From CATQHW01 sp965243545 (GTDB lineage Bacteria; Spirochaetota; Spirochaetia; SZUA-6; Bin103): a stretch of 64,000 nt of DNA. The stretch is from NCBI GenBank assembly GCA_965243545.1, contig OZ251573.1:3162001-3226000 (forward strand). The letters are read 5' to 3'. The notes below the pieces were generated by a model, which was not told where the DNA came from, ran no database searches, and saw only the letters and a list, made by a program, of their open reading frames with translations. This document shows, in pieces, positions 38,701 through 45,026 of the stretch (within the stretch, counting starts at the first letter, position 1; each line of letters begins with the position of its first letter). The translations under genes were made by a program, and so were the position numbers.

Positions 38701-41610
38701 CATCAGGTAGGCGCCGTCCAGGAGCTGCAGGTCGTAGTCGTCGTCGTCTTCCCGCACCCACTCCAGTTCGCCGCCGCAACGCCACGCGGGGCAGCGCCCG
38801 CGAGGCAGGTTGCGGGTGGTGGTGCGGCGGCAGCGGCGGCAACGGCGCACGCCCCGGTGCGGGGTGAGCCGCAACCGGTCGGCGTTGACCTGATACACGC
38901 CGCTCACGTTCGGCAACGGCCGCCCGCGGGCGCCCTTGAGGCGCACCGACGCCAGCAGCCCGTGTTCGACCAGCAGCGCGAACAGGTTTTCCAAGAGTGG
39001 TTCGACCGCCGCAGCGGCGGCGCCCCAGGCGCGGGCGATCTGCCGGATCGGGGTGTCGCCGCCGTCGCTCAGCCACTGCGTGATCGGCACCCGCTTTTCC
39101 GCCGCCTCGCGGCGCAGCTTGGTGGCGGCGGGGCGCAGGAAGCCGGGCAGATATCCCTGCTGTATTTCCCGGTCGCCCTCCAGCCAGTACTTGGTGAAGA
39201 CCTCGTGCTCCGGGTCGTACAGCGCGCCCCGGCGGCGCAGGTAATCGAGGATGCCGGCCACGCCTTCGCGCAGCTCTTCCGGCGCTATCCCCAGGGAATG
39301 GGCGTGCTCCTGCATCCACGGCAGGGAGGCGTCGAGGCCGGCGTACTCCACCTTCATCCGCCCCCACGGCTCCAGGCCGAGCGCCTGCCGGGCGGACATC
39401 GTCACCTCCCGCAACACCTGAAACCGCAGAAACTTGCGGCGTTCCTGCTGATGCCGCCCGCCGCCGCTCTCGCGGCGCGCCACCTGCCACACCTCCGGCG
39501 CCAGCGCCCGCGACAGCGTGGCGTCGGCTTCCAGCGCGTCGTCCAGGTAGCCGGTCAGGTCGCCTATTGACCGCGGGCTCGCCTTGATGCCGTCGGCCAT
39601 CAGCGCCCGCAGCCGGAAGCGGCGCGCGTGATCCTTCATCCACCCGGCTTGAAACGCCGCGTCCTGGCGGTTGTCGCAGAACACCAGCAGGCGTTGGCGC
39701 TGCGCGTGGTGCACCATGTCCTGCGTCAGCACGTGCACGTCGGCCACGTTGATGGCGCGCACCGGCCGCGCCGGCTCGCGGTAGTGGCCGCTCAGGCGGC
39801 GGCCGTGGGCGCCGCAGGACAGACAACTCGTCAGGCGGCCGCGGTTCTTTGGGTCCTGGCGCACGGCCAGCAGCGTCACCGGATCGCCGGCGGCGCCGCA
39901 CGCCCGGCAGCGCGGGGCGGGCTCCGGGTGCGCGGCCCCGCAACGGCGGCAGAAGTGGAGCGGCGCCGTGCGGGCGTGGCGCGGCGCCTCGCCCTCCTCA
40001 TCCTGCGCGCCGATCAGGGTGTCTACCAGAACGGCGCGCTTGCCGCCCTGGGCATCCTCCAGCGGCGGCCAGTAGCAGCCGCCGGCGCCGACTCGCCCGC
40101 CGCCGGGGCGGGCGCGGGTGTGGCTGAAGTCCTCCAGGAACGTGACGTAGTAGTGCTGCCCGCAGGTGGTGCAGGTGGTCACCGGGAAGTGCGCGTGGCC
40201 GTCGCCGGGCGCGCCGCCGTCCGGGTGGTCTTCGGCGGCCAGCCACAGGCGCGGCCCGGCGCGGTCCGCCGGGAAGGTCGCCACGGCGCCGCCGATGCCG
40301 CGCACGAAGCCGTGCACCACCGGGCGCAGCAGCGGCCGGTCGTGGCTGCGCGCCGCGGCGCCGAGCGTCAACCAAGCGAGGATCTCCGCCTCGGAAACGG
40401 GGCGGCCGAGGCGCCGCTCCAGGGCGGGCGGCAGCTCGTCGAGCGCGCGCGGCGCGCCCAGTTCCTCGTTCAGCAGGAACACGACTTCATTGCGGGACAG
40501 CGCGGCGTGGAGCGCGGCCGGCCACGCGCCGGGCGGCAGGTCGGCGCCGGCCAGGTCGCGGTAGGCGGCGCGCACCGCGGCCGGCTGATCGTCCGCGGCG
40601 TCGACGGCCTGCACGCACCGCTCCAGGATCGCCGCGGCGTCCTGCCGCGGCGGCGGGGGCGTGCGCCGCGGCGCGGCCCACACTTCCGCCTCGTAGTCCT
40701 CGCCGACGGTGTGCACCGCGGCGGCGGGAACGCCGAAGAAGCGCGCCGCGAACGCGCGCGCCGTCTCCGGCTCGCGCTCGTCGACGATGGTGGCCGAGGT
40801 GGCGACGCAGGTGGTGCGGTCGGCGCCGGCGCCGCAGTACGCGCGCAGGCGGCGGATCAGGCAGGCGGTCTCCGCGCCGAGCGCGCCGGTAAAGGTGTGC
40901 GCTTCGTCGAACACCAGGAAGTCGAGGCGCGCGCCGGCGAACAGCTCGACGTCCTGTTGGCGCGTCAGCAGCAGCTCAAGCTGCTTGACGTTGGTGAGCA
41001 GGACGCGGGGCTGCCGGCCCGGCGTGCGCATCATCTGCCGCGAGCAGACTTCCTCGGCGGGATAGACGGTCTCGCCGCGGCCTTCCTGCTGCGCCCGCCG
41101 CAGCCGCGCCTGGTAGCCGGCCTGCGAGGCGCCGGGCGGCAGCCGCACGCCGGCCACGTCGGCCTCGCCCTCCGGCGTCTTGCCGACGTAGATGCCGAAC
41201 GGAATGCCGCTGCCGGCCAGCAGGCCGCGCAGGCGCATGAGCTGATCCTCGGCCAGCGCGTTCATGGGATAGACGATCACGGCGCTGACGCCGGGCGCGG
41301 CCTGCTCGTCCCGGAGCTGCAGGCAGCGGCTGAGGATCGGGTAGAGAAAGCACTCGGTCTTGCCGGAGCCGGTGCCGGTGGAGATCAGCGTGGCGCGGCC
41401 GGCGGCGATGGCGCGGATCGCCTGTTCCTGATGGCTGCGGAGGTGGGTGACGTGCTGCGGAATCCGCTCGCGCAGGTGCGGGTGGAGCAGCCCTTCGGTC
41501 ACCAGGGAGTCAACCGTGCCGCCCTCCCGGAACGGCCGCGACAGGCTGACGTACGGCCCCTTGAGCAGCGGCGAACGGCGCGTGCGGTCGAGCGACAGCA
41601 GCTCCCGCAT
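35761..41610 (-). CDS. DruE-like DEAD/DEAH helicase-DUF1998 fused to nuclease and S24 peptidase
   Basis: 1,949 residues from ATG 41610. The helicase core has TGTGSGKT (78-85), DEAH (235-238), SATI and a distal motif VI in RAGRAGRRHR. Several CxxC zinc pairs lie between. DUF1998 follows, with DPMPGGSGLLDRL and a CGSSCIDCLQTFRN cysteine set. Next comes a Vsr/MTES_1575-like nuclease region (TPDVIY, CLYLDG), and last an S24/LexA-type peptidase domain with EGRSMEP (serine) and FTVKRYRS (lysine). The single-chain size and TGTGSGK motif fit Druantia DruE better than DISARM DrmA. Predicted role: phage defence by DNA translocation or unwinding. Conserved-looking sequence continues about 34 codons upstream without any ATG, GTG or TTG. 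Confidence 0.85.
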   Translation of the reverse strand: MRELLSLDRTRRSPLLKGPYVSLSRPFREGGTVDSLVTEGLLHPHLRERIPQHVTHLRSHQEQAIRAIAAGRATLISTGTGSGKTECFLYPILSRCLQLRDEQAAPGVSAVIVYPMNALAEDQLMRLRGLLAGSGIPFGIYVGKTPEGEADVAGVRLPPGASQAGYQARLRRAQQEGRGETVYPAEEVCSRQMMRTPGRQPRVLLTNVKQLELLLTRQQDVELFAGARLDFLVFDEAHTFTGALGAETACLIRRLRAYCGAGADRTTCVATSATIVDEREPETARAFAARFFGVPAAAVHTVGEDYEAEVWAAPRRTPPPPRQDAAAILERCVQAVDAADDQPAAVRAAYRDLAGADLPPGAWPAALHAALSRNEVVFLLNEELGAPRALDELPPALERRLGRPVSEAEILAWLTLGAAARSHDRPLLRPVVHGFVRGIGGAVATFPADRAGPRLWLAAEDHPDGGAPGDGHAHFPVTTCTTCGQHYYVTFLEDFSHTRARPGGGRVGAGGCYWPPLEDAQGGKRAVLVDTLIGAQDEEGEAPRHARTAPLHFCRRCGAAHPEPAPRCRACGAAGDPVTLLAVRQDPKNRGRLTSCLSCGAHGRRLSGHYREPARPVRAINVADVHVLTQDMVHHAQRQRLLVFCDNRQDAAFQAGWMKDHARRFRLRALMADGIKASPRSIGDLTGYLDDALEADATLSRALAPEVWQVARRESGGGRHQQERRKFLRFQVLREVTMSARQALGLEPWGRMKVEYAGLDASLPWMQEHAHSLGIAPEELREGVAGILDYLRRRGALYDPEHEVFTKYWLEGDREIQQGYLPGFLRPAATKLRREAAEKRVPITQWLSDGGDTPIRQIARAWGAAAAAVEPLLENLFALLVEHGLLASVRLKGARGRPLPNVSGVYQVNADRLRLTPHRGVRRCRRCRRTTTRNLPRGRCPAWRCGGELEWVREDDDDYDLQLLDGAYLMLRPEEHTAMVPHDERERLENLFKGASDAVNCLVCTPTLELGIDIGQLDSVLMRNVPPLPANYWQRAGRAGRRHRMAVDLTYCRPTSHDRAYFRDPRKLLGGRIDPPAFNLRNEVMVAKHVRATVIAGLHRAGRDDSRPQPDRDAMRAVLDACLPRQVAPYLFDGGEVRAAPFDFRPLRALIAEHAAALTDDVLRVFAQGWPEADAAVTAPPALRARVDAFAGDLEQVVARLRRRLRWALDQIRRLDRRREQQGTLDADDEALFRRCDQLVKRLKGTARRRSEAEGHDDFNTFNVLAAEGFLPGYGLETGSVAGWAEIPFWRAGAMDFSLPRPPAAALREYVPGNLIYANGHRFVARRFHRGVDEQRAEMPWYEVAADRKAVREAAPGAGSALGGRLLQTMAVCDADLIHASHISDEEELRFRMGVAIHGLETGQHNGGAACRWGGQPLQLRRGVRLRLVNVGASAAIADEQLGYPVCTVCGQSISPLASDQQRQRFDQGHRQRCGRAPQPVGFYADVVADALSLPACDSARTAYSVLEALRIGAAGVLDMHGEDLQVLVIGHVDREAVDGLLWDPMPGGSGLLDRLLERFAEVVAAARAVVADCPAACGSSCIDCLQTFRNAYYHRDLDRAAARERLDEWGAQVAFEHEIPPRQPAAAPGGEALPANEAETRLRHLLRAAGFAEGARGEQIRLSRALGATTPDVIYRAADHEPDEGVCLYLDGLSAHLHGNPDTAARDRDIRAWLRNRGYEVIEIAVHDLDDREAMTRHFRRLARYLSLPEARGRLRDDPSWFPASGQAPEPGPAPGPGPLRLVQPAPGRRYVTCVPLVPLQAAAGRFGGADTIPDDDPEWQWVEFDTARALRPGMFVARVEGRSMEPRIPDGAYCLFAGPVTGSRQGRIVLARLLDAVDPDTGQRFTVKRYRSAKMVNEDGWRHRAIVLEPLNPGYAPITLTADDDGEDESPVAVVAELLEVLGVSRR

Positions 41611-41712
41611 CTGCGCGTGCAGCCCCGGGTCGGCGAACGGGTACGCCGTGAGCTGATAGCGCAGAAAACTGCGGACGACGTTTTCGGTATAGGCGACCGG
41701 ATTCAGCGCCAG

Positions 41713-41850
41713 GGCTCAGGCTCTCGCTTCGACGACCGCCACCCGCTCGCCGAGCCCGAGCATGTCCCGGTGCAGCGCGTCAATGCGCTTGGTCTGCTCC
41801 TCGATGCGGCCGGTCAAGCGCACCTCGGTCTCCCTGATGTTGTTCTCGAT
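41713..41850 (+). repeat. 138-bp direct repeat, copy 1
   Basis: Aligns base for base with 42957-43094 at an offset of 1,244, with one mismatch (T at 41843, C at 43087). Copy 1 forms the 3' end of the coiled-coil gene. The two copies flank the Uma2 gene and the 5' part of the coiled-coil gene. Confidence 0.93.
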
Positions 41851-42138
41851 CCGGGCGTGCGCCTTCTCCGACCGCGCCTCCGAATCGGCGATCCGTTGCG
41901 CCAAGTTGGCGATCTGACCGCCCAAGTCGGTCCTGACGGCGCCGATCTGCCCTTCCAGGTCTGTCCTGAGAGCGCCGATCTGGCCCTCCAGGTCCGTCCT
42001 GAGAGCGCCGATCTGACCGCTCAAGTCGGTCCTGACGGCGCCGATCTGCTTCTCCACGGCGCGCCACGTGAAGCCTTGAACCGCTACCATCAGCGCAATG
42101 CCCGCCCCGAACAGGGCGAGGATCGCTTCCGCACTCAT
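41716..42138 (-). CDS. Membrane-anchored hendecad coiled-coil protein
   Basis: 140 residues. One N-terminal membrane helix (about 3-22) is followed by an 11-residue repeat of the IGALRTDLEGQ type, then a longer charged coiled coil to the end (RIEEQTKRIDALHRDML). The small size and layout suggest a tethered oligomer. The stop TGA at 41716 lies in the same frame as the helicase that follows, with no stop between. The final 46 codons are present again as a fragment at 42957-43094. Function unknown. Confidence 0.65.
   Translation of the reverse strand: MSAEAILALFGAGIALMVAVQGFTWRAVEKQIGAVRTDLSGQIGALRTDLEGQIGALRTDLEGQIGAVRTDLGGQIANLAQRIADSEARSEKAHARIENNIRETEVRLTGRIEEQTKRIDALHRDMLGLGERVAVVEARA
41908..42039 (-). 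repeat. 33-bp tandem repeats encoding hendecads
   Basis: Four units (41908-41940, 41941-41973, 41974-42006, 42007-42039) beginning with a GCGCCGATCTG-like core, each encoding one IGAxRTDLxGQ coiled-coil turn. The unit length equals that of the repeat in the unrelated gene at 16.5 kb. Confidence 0.88.
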
Positions 42139-42224
42139 ACCGCTGACCCCACCTCTGCCATACCGTAGCATACCTCGCCTGCCCGCGGATTGCCAGCGCA
42201 CCGCGGCGGAGGTAGTATGCGGCG

Positions 42225-42875
42225 GTGGCGATGGCAGTGGTCAGCCGGCAGTTGGACCAGTCGGACGTTGCGCAGCCGGCAACGGCGCGGCTCGTGCTGC
42301 GCTTACGCCCCGCGATCGACGTCACGCGAGACCAGTTCTTTCATTTCTGCCAGTTGAACCGTGAGGTGGCGATTGAGCGCAACGACGCCGGAGACATTGA
42401 GATAATGCCGCCCGCCGGGGGCGAGACGAGCGGCCGGAACGCTCGGCTGACCGCGGAGCTGGTCCGCTGGGCGGACCGGGATGGCTCCGGCGTCGCGTTC
42501 GATTCATCCGCCGGCTTCGAGCTTCCCAACGGCGCCGTCCGGTCGCCGGACGCGGCCTGGGTAGCGCACTCCCGCCTCGCCGCGGTCACCGCGGAGCAGG
42601 GGAGGAGATTCCTGCCGCTGTGCCCGGACTTCGTGGTGGAGCTCGCCTCACCGTCCGATTCCGTGCCTGCCCTGCAACGCAAGATGGAAGAGTACCGGAC
42701 CAACGGCGCGCGTCTTGGCTGGCTGCTTCTCGCTGACCGGGGGCTGCTTCTCGTCTACCACGCCGACGGCGCGGTGGAGCGCCTCACCGAACCGGCAGCC
42801 GTCGCCGGCGACCCGGTGCTTCCCGGCTTCGTCCTGGACCTCGCGCAAATCTGGGCATCGCCGTTCGACATCTGA
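42225..42875 (+). CDS. Uma2-family (DUF820) PD-(D/E)XK endonuclease-like protein
   Basis: 216 residues. IEIMPPAGGETSGRN, SPDAAWV, DFVVELASPSDSV and the KMEEYRTNGARLGWLL helix are the conserved blocks of the Uma2/DUF820 family. They include the D and E of the nuclease fold and a following lysine. The family is numerous in cyanobacteria and other phyla; its biological role is unclear. A GGAGGT ribosome site lies 11 bases before GTG 42225; ATG 42231 is equally possible. It is bracketed by the 138-bp direct repeats, which suggests it arrived or was rearranged with them. Confidence 0.88.
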   Translation: MAMAVVSRQLDQSDVAQPATARLVLRLRPAIDVTRDQFFHFCQLNREVAIERNDAGDIEIMPPAGGETSGRNARLTAELVRWADRDGSGVAFDSSAGFELPNGAVRSPDAAWVAHSRLAAVTAEQGRRFLPLCPDFVVELASPSDSVPALQRKMEEYRTNGARLGWLLLADRGLLLVYHADGAVERLTEPAAVAGDPVLPGFVLDLAQIWASPFDI

Positions 42876-43219
42876 TCCGCCGGGCAGGTCCGAACCGCCG
42901 CCAGCGGCCCGCTCATGGCGCGTAGCGCCTTGTGGACGCGGTAAGACGATGCGCCAGGCTCAGGCTCTCGCTTCGACGACCGCCACCCGCTCGCCGAGCC
43001 CGAGCATGTCCCGGTGCAGCGCGTCAATGCGCTTGGTCTGCTCCTCGATGCGGCCGGTCAAGCGCACCTCGGTCTCCCTGATGTTGCTCTCGATCGGGCG
43101 GCACTGATCTGACGCTCCAGGTGGGCGTGTCGCAACGGCCGACCCGCGCACTTGTCAGCGCCGCAGTTGACAACATTCTTGCTGACAACCATATCGATGA
43201 GTATGCAAGTCCTGCTTCC
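42876..43219. other. Gap with repeat copy 2 and AT-richer sequence
   Basis: No intact gene. 42957-43094 is the duplicated coiled-coil fragment. 43095-43219 is AT-richer, with a repeated TTGACAACAT/CTGACAACCA motif (about 43165-43191). I found no convincing promoter or terminator. Confidence 0.6.
42957..43094 (-). pseudogene. Fragment of the coiled-coil gene (direct repeat copy 2)
   Basis: Encodes the C-terminal 45 codons of the membrane coiled-coil protein, from the ENNIRETEV region (here ESNIRETEV) to the stop. Its 5' part is missing. Identical to copy 1 except one base. It is a relic of a duplication or of recombination at the Uma2 locus. Confidence 0.85.
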
Positions 43220-43831
43220 TTATGGAACTATGTCGGCGGAGCGCCTGCCGCGGCTCTGAGTACAGACTCTTCTCGCGCGCGGCATCACTCGCTTGGGCAC
43301 GCCGGTCATTCGCAGTCGCCAGTCGATGAGTGCGCGACTTACGCCGAAGTGTTCGGCGAGTCGCTCGGCGGAAGACGTCCTCCGGTATGCGCGAAGCAGA
43401 CCGTCCGCCGGCGCCAGGAGGCAGCCGGCCAGCCAGTCGGCTTCTTCTTCCTGTTCGTTGTTGAAACTGGCGCGAAACAGGAATCCTTGGCGAGACAACT
43501 GCGTTTCGTCGGATCGATGATTGAGGAGTATGTGCGCAAGCTCGTGGCACAAGCTGTTGGCGCGACGTTGAACGGGCTGGCCCGAGTTGAGAATCACCAA
43601 GCGGACGCCGCCCTGCGAGATGGTCACCGCTGACCAGCTATCCGGTTCAGTCACCGTGAGTTGCGTGATACTGGCCACAGACAGCCCGGGAAGCTGCTCG
43701 GGCGTCGCTACCCGGACGCCGAGGGACTCTGCTAACGCGTTCGCGTCGAGTGGCGCATCCGGGGGGATGCCGAGGGCCTGCCGGTACTCGCCGGCCACCC
43801 GTTCGCACCAAGCCTTGAACCCACGACGCAT
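43220..43831 (-). CDS. ImmA/IrrE-family metallopeptidase
   Basis: 203 residues. ANSLCHELAHILLNH is the HExxH zinc site, followed by EEEADWLAGCLLAP, the third-ligand helix of the family. The C-terminal RLAEHFGVSRALIDWRL resembles the helix-turn-helix tail often present. ImmA/IrrE proteins cleave or inactivate their XRE-type repressor to induce mobile elements or stress genes. Its ATG (43831) shares one base with the stop of the XRE gene (TGATG), so the two are translationally coupled. The ATG chosen opens with the basic helix that begins the family. Confidence 0.9.
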   Translation of the reverse strand: MRRGFKAWCERVAGEYRQALGIPPDAPLDANALAESLGVRVATPEQLPGLSVASITQLTVTEPDSWSAVTISQGGVRLVILNSGQPVQRRANSLCHELAHILLNHRSDETQLSRQGFLFRASFNNEQEEEADWLAGCLLAPADGLLRAYRRTSSAERLAEHFGVSRALIDWRLRMTGVPKRVMPRARRVCTQSRGRRSADIVP

Positions 43832-44172
43832 CAACCGGAGCCTTGCTCCTGCGACAGCATCCGCTGCGCGGCCAGAATGAGGTCCTGAAGGGCAGCGGCC
43901 GTCTCCACCGACATCGTCTGGCGGCTGCGGAAGTGAACTGCGGCCGTGGGTCTCTGGCCTTCCGTACTGAAGCCCAGCACCGTAGAGGGGTCTATTTCTA
44001 ACCACTGGCATAGCTTGGTGAAGTTTTCCAGGTCTGGAAGCTGACCGTTTTCGACTCGGGACAACGTGGCCGCGGACACGCCGATCTCCCGTGCGGCAGC
44101 TCGAATCCCCACCTTGCCGCGCTTCCGGGCGACCAATCTGCCGAGGGACCGCAGAGAGGACGACTCCGCCAT
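43831..44172 (-). CDS. XRE-family helix-turn-helix repressor
   Basis: 113 residues from ATG 44172, which sits at good distance from GAAGGAA; ATG 44202 would add ten residues. Residues about 15-70 form a Cro/C1-type helix-turn-helix (GIRAAAREIGVSAATLSRVENGQLP). The C-terminal half, with a PTAAVHFR strand, may be the target of the coupled ImmA/IrrE peptidase. The gene is divergent from the ubiquitin-like operon, 144 bases away, so it is well placed to repress that operon and itself. Confidence 0.88.
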   Translation of the reverse strand: MAESSSLRSLGRLVARKRGKVGIRAAAREIGVSAATLSRVENGQLPDLENFTKLCQWLEIDPSTVLGFSTEGQRPTAAVHFRSRQTMSVETAAALQDLILAAQRMLSQEQGSG

Positions 44173-44195
44173 CATCCTTCCTTCGCGTGAAGTGC

Positions 44196-44207
44196 TTGAC
44201 ATGTGAA
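44196..44207. promoter_or_regulatory. Near-palindromic candidate operator
   Basis: TTGACATGTGAA is an inverted repeat with one mismatch per arm (five of six positions pair). It lies just upstream of the XRE gene and inside the divergent region. A binding site for the XRE repressor is a hypothesis; no second copy was found. Confidence 0.3.
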
Positions 44208-44249
44208 ACAGTCGGCAGTACCCTGGACGTGTATCATCGGTAGGTCACT

Positions 44250-44276
44250 TTGACAGAACCCGATGGTGCGTATCAA
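44250..44276 (+). promoter_or_regulatory. Candidate promoter of the ubiquitin-like operon
   Basis: A perfect TTGACA (44250-44255) is followed after 15 bases by TATCAA (44271-44276, four of six consensus positions). The short spacer would suit a weak or activated promoter. The Ubl start codon is 40 bases further on. Confidence 0.4.
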
Positions 44277-44315
44277 TACGGGTGCGCCGGAGGGCGTTCA
44301 CCGAAGGAGGTTGCC

Positions 44316-44609
44316 ATGCAGACATCGACAAACGTCCGTCAGGAAGGTCCCCAGGGACCGGTAGATCAGGGGACGACCATTCTGATCGACCGCAAGGAGT
44401 ACCCCGTGCCGTGGCCGGTTCACGGCAAGAACGTATTGACTGGTTTGGAGATACGCAACATCGCTACCCCGCCGATCGACATGACCCGGGACCTGTTCGA
44501 GATCGTGCCCGGCGGTTCCGACACGAAGATCGACGACGAGACCGAGGTGGAGATCCGCGACAGGATGCGCTTTTTTACGGCGCCCCGGAATATCAACCCC
44601 GGTTCGTGA
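44316..44609 (+). CDS. Ubiquitin-like protein (multiubiquitin family, single domain)
   Basis: 97 residues. A textbook AAGGAGG (44304-44310) precedes ATG 44316. After a 20-residue flexible N-terminus, a beta-grasp-like domain runs through TTILIDRKEYPV, DLFEIVPGGSDTKI and EVEIRDRMRFFTAPRNINPGS. The final RFFTAPxxINPG pattern is the hallmark of the bacterial multiubiquitin family, here with one domain rather than several. It has no terminal GG: it ends NPGS, so the conjugated residue would be Gly96 or Ser97, or processing by the JAB peptidase removes the end. First gene of a five-gene operon with E2, JAB-E1, DUF6527 and protease genes. Confidence 0.86.
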   Translation: MQTSTNVRQEGPQGPVDQGTTILIDRKEYPVPWPVHGKNVLTGLEIRNIATPPIDMTRDLFEIVPGGSDTKIDDETEVEIRDRMRFFTAPRNINPGS

Positions 44610-44647
44610 GCGAACGGCAGTAGCATCGCGGCGTGAGGAGGCAGGCC

Positions 44648-45019
44648 ATGTTGCCACGTGAAGACCGGGAGTGCCTGGAAGAACGGCATTTGCAGTACAG
44701 CGAAGTAATTGAGGACCGTATGGTCTGCCTCGTGCTGCGGGAGTTCCCGCTGCCGGACGGGTTGCGGCCCACCCGGTCGGATCTGCTGCTCAGGCTCGCG
44801 CCGGGTTATCCGGACGTGGCGCCCGACATGTGGTGGTTCGATCCGCCGATACTGCGGCCGGACGGTCATCCGATTCCCCAGACCGAAATAACGGAGTCAC
44901 ACCTCGGTAGAAGGTGGCAGCGCTGGTCCCGCCACTTCAACCCGGGCCAGTGGCGGCCCGGCGTCGACTCCCTCAAGAGCTTCCTCGCGCTCGTGGACCA
45001 GGAGTTGGCCAGAAGCTAG
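44648..45019 (+). CDS. Prokaryotic E2-like protein (Prok-E2_E type)
   Basis: 123 residues; GAGGAGG precedes ATG 44648. LAPGYPDVAPDMWWFDPPI corresponds to the strand and proline-rich loop before the active site in E2 enzymes. RWQRWSRHFNPGQWRPGVDSL matches the C-terminal part of the prokaryotic E2 family E. The only cysteines are C9 and C27, both far from the catalytic position. At that position WSRH offers Ser94 and His96. In the family this protein receives the Ubl from E1 and passes it to a target. The missing cysteine suggests an oxyester rather than a thioester intermediate (inference). Confidence 0.82.
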   Translation: MLPREDRECLEERHLQYSEVIEDRMVCLVLREFPLPDGLRPTRSDLLLRLAPGYPDVAPDMWWFDPPILRPDGHPIPQTEITESHLGRRWQRWSRHFNPGQWRPGVDSLKSFLALVDQELARS

Positions 45020-45026
45020 CTGCCGC

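Noticed and set aside
35761..41610. Calling the large helicase DrmA or a DrmA-DrmB fusion to complete DISARM
   Set aside because: Its Walker motif is TGTGSGK and the single-chain layout with C-terminal DUF1998 fits DruE better; DrmA as I remember it has a different GGGKTE-type motif. Its operon is also separate.
44196..44201. TTGACA as a -35 box for the Ubl operon
   Set aside because: No acceptable -10 at 15-19 bases; the box at 44250 is better placed. The sequence is instead kept as part of a palindrome.
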